Source: an uncultured Chitinophaga sp.
Lineage (GTDB): Bacteria; Bacteroidota; Bacteroidia; Chitinophagales; Chitinophagaceae
Reading direction: 5' to 3'
DNA: 9,777 nucleotides
NCBI RefSeq assembly: GCF_937874145.1
Contig: NZ_CALNBI010000254.1
Span: forward strand, 1-9,777
In this document: piece after piece, positions 1-6,422 of the stretch
Position numbering within the stretch: position 1 is the first letter of the stretch
How the letters are laid out: every line of letters starts with the position of its first letter
Notes under the pieces: generated by a model
The model's database searches: none
What the model saw: only the letters and a program-made list of their open reading frames with translations
Told to the model about the DNA's origin: nothing
Translations under genes and position numbers: made by a program

Positions 1-1010
1 AAAAAGCCGCCACATCCGTGCATTACGACGGCATCCCGGAGTTCAACGCAATTTCCGGGACGAACCTTTCGTATGCCGTCAATACTTCCGCTACGGTGCT
101 GAAACAGGGTAATATTTACTACGTGGTGGACAAGGGCGTCTGGTTTACGGGACATAGCCCCAACGGGCCCTGGAGCGTGGCGGAAAGCCGGCCGGCCGAT
201 GTGGACAAGATCCCGGCGAGCTCGCCGGTATACAATACGCGCTATGTCTACATTTATGAATCCACGCCGCAGTATGTGTACATGGGATACACGCCGGGCT
301 ACCTGGGCTGTTACGTAACGGGGCCGGTAGTCGTTTACGGTACCGGTTACACGTATCCGGGCTGGTACGGCCCGGTGTATTATCCGCGCCCGGTGACCTG
401 GGGTTTCGGGATGTCCTACAATCCCTGGACGGGCTGGAGTATCGGGATAGGGATGAGCGTTGGGCCGTTCCATTTCGGGTTTGCTTTTCATCCGGGCGGA
501 GGCTGGTGGGGGCCGCCGGTGTACCGTCCGCCGTTTGCGTATCCTTACCCGCATATGTACGGGCCGCGCCCGGCGGTGGTCAACAACATCAACATTCAAA
601 ACAATTTCATCCATCAAAATAATATCTACAATCACCGCCATGACGTTGTTACGCACGATCAGATCCGCAGGGATGTGGCCAACCGGCGCATCCCGGGGCA
701 AACGCGGCATACGGCGGGCGGCAATCTTTCCGGGCAAACGCGGCATACCGGCAGCGGCGCCTTATCGCATCCGCAGCTGGCGGCAGACCGCGACGGGCAT
801 GTATACCGCCGGCATCCCGGCGGCGGCATGGAGCGGAACAGCGGCCAGCAATGGCATCCCGCGCAGCGCAACAATGCTTCCGCACAACCGGCGCGCACCT
901 TCGAGAACAGGGCGCGTGGGTTTAACAGGTCATCCGGCTTTTCTTCGATGCCGCGCAATTATCAGTATACGCCACGTTCCGGCGGGCGCTCTTTCAGGCC
1001 GCGGCGTTAG
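1..1010 (+). CDS. Gly/Tyr/Trp-rich envelope protein, 5' end missing
   Basis: The frame is open to the left edge (codons from position 3), so this is the C-terminal part, about 335 residues, of a longer gene. The GTG at 18 lies inside the coding frame and is not a likely start, because the codons before it read sensibly and the motif VHYDGIPEF spans it. The visible part begins with a conserved block (YDG-P-F, GT-LSYAVNT, YYVVDKGVWF, GPW), followed by a region very rich in Gly, Tyr, Trp and Pro (about residues 80-185). It ends in a basic, Asn/Gln/Arg-rich low-complexity tail containing GQTRHT twice, 12 residues apart. This matches, from memory, bacterial proteins often labelled 'carbohydrate-binding family V/XII', a name without firm functional support. 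An envelope or secreted location is inferred from composition; the signal peptide would lie outside the window. It ends with TAG and converges on the minus-strand cluster. Confidence 0.8.
   Translation, partial: KAATSVHYDGIPEFNAISGTNLSYAVNTSATVLKQGNIYYVVDKGVWFTGHSPNGPWSVAESRPADVDKIPASSPVYNTRYVYIYESTPQYVYMGYTPGYLGCYVTGPVVVYGTGYTYPGWYGPVYYPRPVTWGFGMSYNPWTGWSIGIGMSVGPFHFGFAFHPGGGWWGPPVYRPPFAYPYPHMYGPRPAVVNNINIQNNFIHQNNIYNHRHDVVTHDQIRRDVANRRIPGQTRHTAGGNLSGQTRHTGSGALSHPQLAADRDGHVYRRHPGGGMERNSGQQWHPAQRNNASAQPARTFENRARGFNRSSGFSSMPRNYQYTPRSGGRSFRPRR
696..748 (+). repeat. Short in-frame direct repeat, 36-bp period
   Basis: The 17-base unit GGGCAAACGCGGCATAC occurs at 696-712 and again at 732-748, exactly 36 bases (12 codons) apart. 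It encodes GQTRHT twice in the basic tail of the first gene. A small in-frame duplication explains it; the low-complexity tail probably tolerates length change. Confidence 0.75.
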
Positions 1011-1461
1011 TTTGTTTAAATTATTAATCATTTGCTTAATCCTTTTCTTACCGAATACGTTGTAAGTTTTAGATCGGGCAAAAATTACAACAGGAACTAT
1101 TGACAAGCAGATATCCGGTCTACGAAAACCTTATTCACACCGAAATCCAAAACGCAGGAAGCAAAAGTCGAAAACCATGAGCATCCCGTAGACAGATCCA
1201 AATTCCCGAAACCTGCAGCCCCAAATTACGGGCAGGCAAACCTCCAGGCATCGTAGCAATCATTTATTGGAAACGCCGGCAACAGCACGTGTGTATCCTT
1301 AGGGCATTGATTTGCCTGACCCGGAACACCCGCTGCCGGCGGCATGAAGCGCATTGCAGGACCAACACGGCCGGCGCAGCCCGGTCGCATGGCATCCATT
1401 GTTCGTTCACCCCTGAGAACTTTTTTTTGATGATTGCTAATTTGTTTATGCTTAGGAGCGG
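1011..1461. other. Gap after the first gene, no convincing gene
   Basis: About 450 bases lie between the stop of the first gene and a plus-strand terminator. The first 70 bases are AT-rich; 1290-1400 is GC-rich. There is a run of eight T at 1421-1428 preceded only by a weak 4-bp stem (GTTC at 1405-1408 with GAAC at 1417-1420). No tRNA shape was found. A minus-strand open frame (1226-1397 from an internal ATG, about 57 codons) has no recognisable similarity, no clear start signal and unconvincing composition. The stretch may be a long 3' untranslated region, hold a small RNA, or be decayed sequence. Confidence 0.4.
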
Positions 1462-1492
1462 CCGCGACCTTTTCAGGTCGCGGTATTTTTTT
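1462..1492 (+). terminator. Strong intrinsic terminator, plus strand
   Basis: There is a perfect 9-bp stem: CCGCGACCT at 1462-1470 pairs with AGGTCGCGG at 1475-1483, closing a TTTC loop. It is followed by TATTTTTTT at 1484-1492. This is a textbook rho-independent terminator for plus-strand transcription. The nearest upstream plus gene ends 450 bases earlier, so it ends either a very long 3' tail or a separate small transcript. Confidence 0.85.
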
Positions 1493-1514
1493 GCCTGCGG
1501 GCAGCCGCAACAGG

Positions 1515-1540
1515 AAGCCCGGGCTGGAAAGCCCGGGCCT
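1515..1540. other. GC-rich hairpin 3' of the Spy-like gene
   Basis: GCCCGGGCT at 1517-1525 pairs with AGCCCGGGC at 1530-1538, closing a GGAA tetraloop (9 bp), with an outer A-T pair at 1515/1540. It lies about 65 bases past the stop of the minus-strand gene ending at 1607. It may terminate or protect that transcript, but no T-run follows on either strand, so a normal intrinsic terminator is not supported. Confidence 0.5.
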
Positions 1541-1606
1541 GGTTCATTTCTACACGTCAGCTGTCTCTATTATTGCATTGTTCGGAACTTATATTTTTCA
1601 CCATAT

Positions 1607-2143
1607 TTACCGCGGAGCGCTGGCATCCGCGAGTTTCATGGCCGGTCTTTTTTCGGTTTCGAGGGTATTGATGAAAGGAAGTTCTTTCTGCAGGTCGATG
1701 CGCACGACCTGGTCGAGGTAATTATCCACCTGGAAGAAGATCGCCGCGCGGTTGCCGCCGATGAGCTTCGCGATCCTTTTGTAATAGCGGATATGGAGAT
1801 CGAGAAATTCGCGGTCGTTTTTCATGAGGCCTTTCACGATGTAATTGAGCATGTCTTCGTCGAGGGTTTCAAACACTTCGTTGTAGCGCCGCAGGAGGGC
1901 AACGCGTGCCTGGGCGATGGGGGCTTTTTCGTTGGAGAAAAGTTTGTAAACCTCGAGGAAGGGTGCTTCGTCTGCACGCTGGATGCGCAAAGCCTTGATA
2001 AGCACTTCGGCGGAACTTCTGCCAAAGAGCTCCATGACCACGTAGTCGGTTTCGGGCGCCAGGTTCATCAGGCTGTCCTGCGCGCTGGCGGGGCGGCAAA
2101 GAAATGCCGCGCAGAGGGCTCCGGTTAATAATAATCTTTTCAT
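1607..2143 (-). CDS. Small helical periplasmic protein, Spy/CpxP-like
   Basis: A 178-residue protein starting at the ATG at 2143. A second in-frame ATG at 2149 would add only Met-Val; the inner start gives the better signal peptide, MKRLLLTGALCAAFL, with likely cleavage after ASA before QDS. The mature part is nearly all charged alpha helix. The blocks FLEVYKLFSNEK, RYNEVFETLDEDMLNYIVKG, HIRYYKRIAKLIG and FFQVDNYLDQVVRIDLQKELP resemble a widespread exported family with the pattern FFQVEN...DLQIA.ELP. That family looks related to Spy/CpxP LTXXQ proteins, though the LTXXQ motif itself is not seen. A periplasmic chaperone or stress role would be inference only. It lies just 23 bases past a terminator hairpin that follows the DUF4136 gene, so it is either read by leak-through or has its own very short leader. 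Confidence 0.75.
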   Translation of the reverse strand: MKRLLLTGALCAAFLCRPASAQDSLMNLAPETDYVVMELFGRSSAEVLIKALRIQRADEAPFLEVYKLFSNEKAPIAQARVALLRRYNEVFETLDEDMLNYIVKGLMKNDREFLDLHIRYYKRIAKLIGGNRAAIFFQVDNYLDQVVRIDLQKELPFINTLETEKRPAMKLADASAPR

Positions 2144-2166
2144 CACCATAAATTTTACGTCAAGAT

Positions 2167-2197
2167 AAAAGACCCGCTGCCCGATGGCAGCGGGGTC
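2167..2197 (-). terminator. Second hairpin terminator after the DUF4136 gene
   Basis: On the minus strand, GACCCCGCTGCC (2197-2186) pairs with GGCAGCGGGTC (2181-2171) with one bulged base and a four-base loop, followed by TTTTATC. It is a good intrinsic terminator shape but with a short T-run. Only 23 bases separate it from the ATG at 2143, so it could also act as an attenuator for that gene. Confidence 0.7.
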
Positions 2198-2207
2198 CGC
2201 TTAACAC

Positions 2208-2234
2208 AAAAACCCTCCCTGTTTAGCGGGAAGG
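2208..2234 (-). terminator. First hairpin terminator, loop holds the DUF4136 stop
   Basis: On the minus strand, CCTTCCC (2234-2228) pairs with GGGAGGG (2219-2213), seven pairs including one G-T wobble. The 8-base loop contains the TAA stop at 2225-2223, and TTTTT follows at 2212-2208. Stem strength is moderate. With the hairpin at 2167-2197 it forms a tandem terminator pair. Confidence 0.55.
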
Positions 2235-2783
2235 ATAACTCGACATGATCTTAGCCACGGCTTCAGGGATGAATTTATCTGGGTCTTTCAACTGCCCGTC
2301 GATTTCGCTGTTTCCCGTTCCCTGCCACAGCAGGCGGCGGGTCTGGCGGTCCACCACATCCACGATCAGCGAACCGTCGATGTATTTGTCGACATTGAAG
2401 GTGGTGTTGCTGGAAGCCATCCCCATGCCGCCGCCCCAGTAATACGGGCGGTAAAAGCCGCCGTAACCGTAGTAATCGGTATTGGCGGACACGGATTTAC
2501 CTTCCTTGGTGACCGTCAGGATATTGACCAGCAGATCGGCGGTGGAAGTATCGTTCGTCTGCGCATAGCCTTTGGCGACCATCTGCGCCCCCACGGCATT
2601 CTCGATCCTTTCGCGGTTCAGCTGGCTGACGGAACCCTGCTGGCCCGCAGGGTCATACAGCGCGAAGGTCCGGTAATTGGCGAACGTCGCCGATTTGTCG
2701 TAATCCGACGTTACTTTCACGGTAGGCCCGCATGCCGTGATCACGAACATGGACAAGGCGCAAAAAAGTGGTAATCGATTCAT
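2223..2783 (-). CDS. DUF4136 family lipoprotein
   Basis: A 186-residue predicted lipoprotein. The signal sequence MNRLPLFCALSMFVITAC ends in an ITAC lipobox, giving lipidated Cys18. The mature part starts with the DUF4136 signature (VKVTSDYDKSATFANYRTFAL), then a helix (RERIENAVGAQMVAKGYAQ), the strand block ADLLVNILTVTKEG, and a Gly/Tyr-rich stretch (about residues 103-125) common in the family. It closes with a LIVDVVDRQTRRLLWQGTG block and a C-terminal helix (EAVAKIMSSYP). Function is unknown; the family is anchored in the envelope of many Gram-negatives. It starts 20 bases after the DUF481-like gene ends and is followed by two terminator hairpins, so it is probably the last strongly expressed gene of that unit. 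Confidence 0.9.
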   Translation of the reverse strand: MNRLPLFCALSMFVITACGPTVKVTSDYDKSATFANYRTFALYDPAGQQGSVSQLNRERIENAVGAQMVAKGYAQTNDTSTADLLVNILTVTKEGKSVSANTDYYGYGGFYRPYYWGGGMGMASSNTTFNVDKYIDGSLIVDVVDRQTRRLLWQGTGNSEIDGQLKDPDKFIPEAVAKIMSSYPSR

Positions 2784-2803
2784 AGTCTCACAGGTTTTAC
2801 GTA

Positions 2804-3865
2804 TTAAAATGAATATCCAATACTGAATACGACACCGTAATCCACCGCACCGGAGCTGCCGGCGGGCGGCTGGCTATCGTAGTTGAGATAGAATTGCAGG
2901 CTGGTGTTCAGGTGCCGGATGATCTTCCATGCGAAAGTGATGTTCTGGTCCACCCGCCAGCGGCCTTTCTGGGAAAGACTGAAGAATATATTGTTCCTCG
3001 CCTGCAGCCTGAGGTCGGGATGACCCGGCCGGAACAGGACATAGTTGAGGATAAGCGGAATCTCTGAATTGACAGTGTTGGTCCTGTTTCCCAGCGTATC
3101 GGTGGCGAATTCCTGTTGTACGGAGATCCCGGTGGCCGTCCGCAGGTCCTGGTGACGGCTTTTGACCAGCGTGGGGCCCACGCCTGCGATCCCCTGGATA
3201 CGCGCGTCCACACCCAGTTCCGTGATACGCTGATACTGCACCTGCCCGATACTGAACCAGCGGCGGCGGAACTCATAGTAGCCTTGAACCGAGAGGTCCG
3301 CCTTCTCGATCCCTTTATAATTTTCGTCGATCGTATACATGATATCGCTGTTCATTTGCAGGATCCACCGCCGCGTGTTATAGCTCAGTTCTCCCCCGCC
3401 GTTGATCCTGCCCACCTGGCTGGACCGCGAATACGAAAACCCGAGGGAAATACTGCCATCTATCCGTTTCCACAGATCCTCGTCCAGCACGCGGATATTA
3501 TCGAGGTCCTGCAGGAAAATATCGACCGTATCGGTGAGCGTATATACGCTCACCCAACCCGGGAACCGGCTGGAATCCAGTATCCCGTAGTATTTCCGTG
3601 CGTTGATATCTTCCACTACGTAAATCATTCTTTTTGCTTTCAACATGCGGATATCTTTGAGTTTTACGGTTACGTCGTCGTTCACTTCATCAGCAGAAAA
3701 AACCAGTTCGCCCATCTGTACGCTTTTGATCTCGCCCCGCAACCGGTCTCCGTTCTTGAACCTCAGTTCATCGCGGGCCAGCGGGTCCGTTTGCTGGGCC
3801 ACGGCGGCAGCGGATAACATCACCAGGCATGCCGCCATCCACCGGGCAATACCTTTCCCTACCAC
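2804..3865 (-). CDS. DUF481-like outer membrane beta-barrel, GTG start
   Basis: A 353-residue protein. The GTG at 3865 is chosen over the ATG at 3838, because only the longer form gives a signal peptide with a positive n-region (MVGKGIARWMAACLVMLSA, cleavage near VAQ/QT). The GTG overlaps the end of the upstream gene by 7 bases, which suggests translational coupling. Residues 34-70 hold ELRFKNGDRLRGEIKSVQ and a following strand typical of the front domain of DUF481 (YdiY-like) proteins. From about residue 135 alternating amphipathic strands (ISLGFSYSRSSQVGRINGGG, QMNSDIMYTIDE, FSIGQVQYQRITELG) run to a terminal Phe (VVFSIGYSF), as expected for a BamA-assembled barrel. Length fits the family. 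Function is unknown. A perfect 22-bp palindrome lies inside the gene at 3533-3554. Confidence 0.8.
   Translation of the reverse strand: MVGKGIARWMAACLVMLSAAAVAQQTDPLARDELRFKNGDRLRGEIKSVQMGELVFSADEVNDDVTVKLKDIRMLKAKRMIYVVEDINARKYYGILDSSRFPGWVSVYTLTDTVDIFLQDLDNIRVLDEDLWKRIDGSISLGFSYSRSSQVGRINGGGELSYNTRRWILQMNSDIMYTIDENYKGIEKADLSVQGYYEFRRRWFSIGQVQYQRITELGVDARIQGIAGVGPTLVKSRHQDLRTATGISVQQEFATDTLGNRTNTVNSEIPLILNYVLFRPGHPDLRLQARNNIFFSLSQKGRWRVDQNITFAWKIIRHLNTSLQFYLNYDSQPPAGSSGAVDYGVVFSIGYSF
3533..3554. repeat. Perfect 22-bp palindrome inside a coding region
   Basis: The half-site GGTGAGCGTAT (3533-3543) is followed directly by its exact reverse complement ATACGCTCACC (3544-3554). It falls in the DUF481-like gene over codons for VSVYTLT. 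Palindromes this long are rare by chance (expected count in 10 kb well below 0.01 under uniform base use). It may be a binding site, an mRNA structure, or coincidence. Confidence 0.8.
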
Positions 3866-4887
3866 CGCCAGCGGTAGTTTGCAGACAGCAGGCCAGACTT
3901 CCGGCCTCCGAGGAAGCCGATTTCAACGCGGGCCTGCCACCTGGGATTGAACTGGAATTGTCCGCCGGCCAGCATCGTCCAGGTCGACAATGCGTCTTTC
4001 CGCAGCGAATAGTGAATGGTCATATCCTGCAGGCGGCCGTCCATTTTATCTTTGATTTTCTCCGCGATCTGTTTAACCACCACCTGTTGCGCCGGCCGGA
4101 GCTGCTGGTACCATTCCGTAGTTTCATCCACGATCTCGTCGATTTTTTCCCGGGGAATATTGGCGGTGAGGTCGGATACATTGATTTCTCCTTCCGTTCC
4201 TTTGTTGATATATGCGCCGGTGGCGCCGATCCAGACGGCGAAGCTTTGCCCGGGTTTGCCGTGGAACAGGAAATTGTACCCGATGCGCGGGGAGATCATG
4301 AGGGTTTTGACCTTGTTGCTGAGTTTATCGAGATCGGTCCAGGTGAAGTTGATATCGTTGATGGTGATGATGCCGTGGTAACCACCGGCCAGGGTTACAC
4401 CCATGCCATAGGTGTATCCCCCGAACCTGGTGGTGTTATTGAAATGCACGGGGGCCGTTACTTCCACATTTGTTTTCGTCCACACTTTCCCCAATATGCC
4501 GTAAACGTCCAGGAACGGCAGCAGCCAGAGATCCATGCGGGCATTCAGCGTCTGGATATCAGCCCTTACTTCTCCGAATTCGATGAAATCGAAGGGCACG
4601 AGCTCGCTGTTATTGACACCGACTTCGAGATCGGAGATGAGTACTTCCTGGCTGCCCGCGAAGTAATTGAGCATGGCGCCCACCGAATAAGGGAGGTTGA
4701 ATCCTTTCTTCGCCACTTTGGCGCCCATCAGCGGGAATCGCCAGGGATACCCGGAGGTTTGGAGGCTGTCTAACGTTTTCTGATGGGCGTCGCCGATCTT
4801 CATACCGGTGCCCGCCTGCCCGGAGGAACGGAGGCAGCAGCAACCGGTAAAAACCATGACCAGTACAATGAGATGCAGCATTTTCAT
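3859..4887 (-). CDS. Outer membrane beta-barrel protein, family not recognised
   Basis: The frame opens at 4941, but the first 18 codons look like leader sequence. The ATG at 4887 gives a proper signal (MKMLHLIVLVMVFTGCCC), so the product is about 342 residues; an ATG two codons later is also possible. FTGCCC is only a weak lipobox, and cleavage further on near SSGQA is equally possible. The mature part alternates aromatic strands and Gly turns: FNLPYSVGAMLNYFAGSQ, MDLWLLPFLDVYGILGKVWT, YTYGMGVTLAGGYHGIITIN and MISPRIGYNFLF. A charged helical insertion (roughly residues 255-300, around DEIVDETTEWYQQLRPAQQV and KQIAEKIKDKMD) precedes the last strands, and the protein ends in YRWRW. This fits an outer membrane barrel with a periplasmic or surface helix pair. 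Its last codons overlap the GTG start of the DUF481-like gene. I do not recognise a named family. Confidence 0.7.
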   Translation of the reverse strand: MKMLHLIVLVMVFTGCCCLRSSGQAGTGMKIGDAHQKTLDSLQTSGYPWRFPLMGAKVAKKGFNLPYSVGAMLNYFAGSQEVLISDLEVGVNNSELVPFDFIEFGEVRADIQTLNARMDLWLLPFLDVYGILGKVWTKTNVEVTAPVHFNNTTRFGGYTYGMGVTLAGGYHGIITINDINFTWTDLDKLSNKVKTLMISPRIGYNFLFHGKPGQSFAVWIGATGAYINKGTEGEINVSDLTANIPREKIDEIVDETTEWYQQLRPAQQVVVKQIAEKIKDKMDGRLQDMTIHYSLRKDALSTWTMLAGGQFQFNPRWQARVEIGFLGGRKSGLLSANYRWRW

Positions 4888-5043
4888 ATCAACCAGCGTA
4901 ATGCAACACTGCCGTATAACGGCGCGGCTGCGGTGTTTCACATGCTGATGATTATGCTAACTGAGGTATGCGAGGGAGGGTCAACTTTTAATACAACACA
5001 CCTGGCGCGCACAAGGTTCACAATACATTACCAATGCCGTGCA
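4888..5043. promoter_or_regulatory. Gap likely holding the promoter of the three-gene unit
   Basis: This gap of about 156 bases separates two minus-strand outer membrane genes, whereas the other gaps between the barrel genes are 4-29 bases. It is the natural place for a new promoter driving the unknown barrel, DUF481-like and DUF4136 genes. I could not find a convincing Bacteroidota promoter (TTTG, about 19-20 bases, TAnnTTTG) on the minus strand, nor a terminator for the upstream gene, so this is placed by spacing alone. Confidence 0.3.
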
Positions 5044-5841
5044 TTAAAATTGTGCGTTCATGCCTGCAAACAGCTGAAAGGACGGTTGCCCCGGCCCGTA
5101 GTGCAACACGGTCAGCTGCGGTTCCAGGAATACATTGAAAACCGTCTTTCCCACTTTCACCACATGCCCCGCGCCAAAGCCCACCGGCACTACGTACACC
5201 TGGTTCTCCAGGTCAAAGTTCATGACACCGGAAGTGCGCAGGTATGCACCTTTGCCCAGCTGGAAAATGCCGATGGGCTGCACCACGAGCAGTTGCGCGT
5301 CGTTACGGTCCGACTGCCCGGCAATGGAATGCTGGTAAGTGATGAGACCGCCCCATTGCAGCGCGGGTTGATGCACGTTGAACAGGATGAGCGCCGCGCC
5401 TGCCTGCACTTTCCCGGCGCCGGCCTGTTGCCGCGTAGCCGTCGGGAAAACGAACTGCGGGCCCAGCCCAACCAGCCATTTTGCGGTGGCTTTGCTCAGG
5501 GTATACGTTGCGAAAAAGCTGAGGTCGCCCAGGCCGGAAGCGTACGTCTGCTTCCCGGCGGCATTCTCGCCGGTGTATACGGTGCTCACGGGCTGCGTGG
5601 CGCGCAGCAGGATCGTCCCTTTGGCCAGCGGCATCGCGAACCGTATCAGCAGGGAGTTGCCGCGCACGTCCGGGGCTTCGTAGATGGAGGGCGCGTAATA
5701 CTCGTGCAGGTTGAAGGATTTGGCGTTCGCCAGCGGGTTATTCGCTTTCTTCAGGTCGTCGTCCGACAAATGCTGCGCGGCCAAACGGGGGCACGCGAGC
5801 GCCGCCACCAGGATGGCGGCGCAGGTGCAGGCTGTTTTCAT
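5044..5841 (-). CDS. Outer membrane protein, MetA-pathway/neuromedin-U type
   Basis: A 265-residue protein with signal peptide MKTACTCAAILVAALACPRL, cleaved near AAQ. The order of blocks matches the exported 'transporter / phenol-degradation MetA-pathway / neuromedin U' family: DDLKKANNPLANAKSFNL near the N-terminus, LLIRFAMPLAKGTILLRATQ, SGLGDLSFFATYTLS, WLVGLGPQFVFPTATRQQAG (residues about 120-140), a middle strand pair with QSDRNDAQLLVVQPIGIFQL, then VYVVPVGFGAGHVVKVGK, and a Phe end (LFAGMNAQF). The pattern is a 12-strand-like barrel. The natural substrate is not known; the family name does not prove phenol metabolism. It starts 9 bases after the PepSY-like gene, so both are probably co-transcribed. 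Family assignment is from memory of motif order. Confidence 0.75.
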   Translation of the reverse strand: MKTACTCAAILVAALACPRLAAQHLSDDDLKKANNPLANAKSFNLHEYYAPSIYEAPDVRGNSLLIRFAMPLAKGTILLRATQPVSTVYTGENAAGKQTYASGLGDLSFFATYTLSKATAKWLVGLGPQFVFPTATRQQAGAGKVQAGAALILFNVHQPALQWGGLITYQHSIAGQSDRNDAQLLVVQPIGIFQLGKGAYLRTSGVMNFDLENQVYVVPVGFGAGHVVKVGKTVFNVFLEPQLTVLHYGPGQPSFQLFAGMNAQF

Positions 5842-5850
5842 ATGTTTCCG

Positions 5851-6393
5851 TTATTTCTCTTTGATAAATTTCCCGGCGGTATCGAAGAAGACGCGTTTCT
5901 TGTCCGATTTGTTCGCGATCAGCACTTCCCATTCCGCGCTGATCTTGTTGGGTTCGATGAGCCGTTTCACTTTGTCTTTCTTCACCGTATATCCCTTATA
6001 ATTTTCCACCAGGTACTGGTTCACTGCCAGCGGCAGCGCCACGTTCCGCGCCACTTCATTCGCGCGGATGAGATTGCCCTTCCGGTCGTACAGGGCTTCG
6101 AGGTCCACCTGGTCGCCGGTCATGGAAAGCGTGTAGAATTCCTCGCTGCCGTCGGGCTGATTCAGTTCATCTATTTCCCAGTCGTTCTTATACACCTGCA
6201 GCGGCAATTTGACGATCTGTTTGAGATTGGCGGAAGGGAAGCGTTTCTTGTACGCCGCCAGCACTTCCGGCGGCAGGTCGCTGCTTTTGATACGCTCGGC
6301 TTTCAGCATGGTTTCCTGCGCGCGGGCAGTAGCGAATCCCGCCGCCAGGAACAGCAGGACGCAAAAGGTGAGTTGCAGTGGAGGGTGTTTCAT
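5851..6393 (-). CDS. Periplasmic PepSY-like domain protein
   Basis: A 180-residue protein with signal peptide MKHPPLQLTFCVLLFLAAGF, cleaved after ARA before QET. The mature chain holds two PepSY-like units. The first (about 38-115) has LPPEVLAAYKKRFPSANL, a W-containing strand, and VDLEALYDRKGNLI. The second (about 118-180) has LAVNQYLVENYKGYTVKK, AEWEVLIANK and KRVFFDTAGKFIKE. The helix with PSA followed by strands ending in 'D-G' turns is the usual PepSY_like (BLIP-like fold) pattern seen in many secreted Bacteroidota proteins. Such domains are thought to bind proteins or modulate peptidases, but no target is known here. It sits between two outer membrane barrels with gaps of 29 and 9 bases, so a periplasmic partner role to them is a reasonable guess. 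Confidence 0.8.
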   Translation of the reverse strand: MKHPPLQLTFCVLLFLAAGFATARAQETMLKAERIKSSDLPPEVLAAYKKRFPSANLKQIVKLPLQVYKNDWEIDELNQPDGSEEFYTLSMTGDQVDLEALYDRKGNLIRANEVARNVALPLAVNQYLVENYKGYTVKKDKVKRLIEPNKISAEWEVLIANKSDKKRVFFDTAGKFIKEK

Positions 6394-6422
6394 GTTATAC
6401 GTTTTTTAAGTCAACAAATCCA

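Noticed and set aside
18..20. GTG as the start of the first gene
   Set aside because: The frame is open to the window edge, and the conserved motif VHYDGIPEF already includes the Val at this codon, so the gene begins outside the window.
1290..1420. Possible tRNA, tmRNA or RNase P RNA in the GC-rich gap
   Set aside because: No cloverleaf, no T-arm motif and no conserved core could be found on either strand.
1226..1510. Minus-strand open frame of 94 codons in the gap
   Set aside because: It spans the terminator stem, has odd composition (many Pro, Cys, Arg) and no recognisable motif. The inner ATG at 1397 gives 57 codons with no better support.
1289..2128. Plus-strand open frame of 279 codons
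   Set aside because: It runs through the terminator hairpin at 1462-1492 and then antisense to the Spy-like gene, with no credible start and no recognisable motif.
3829..4773. Plus-strand open frame of 314 codons
   Set aside because: It is the antisense shadow of the unknown barrel gene, without a signal peptide or motif.
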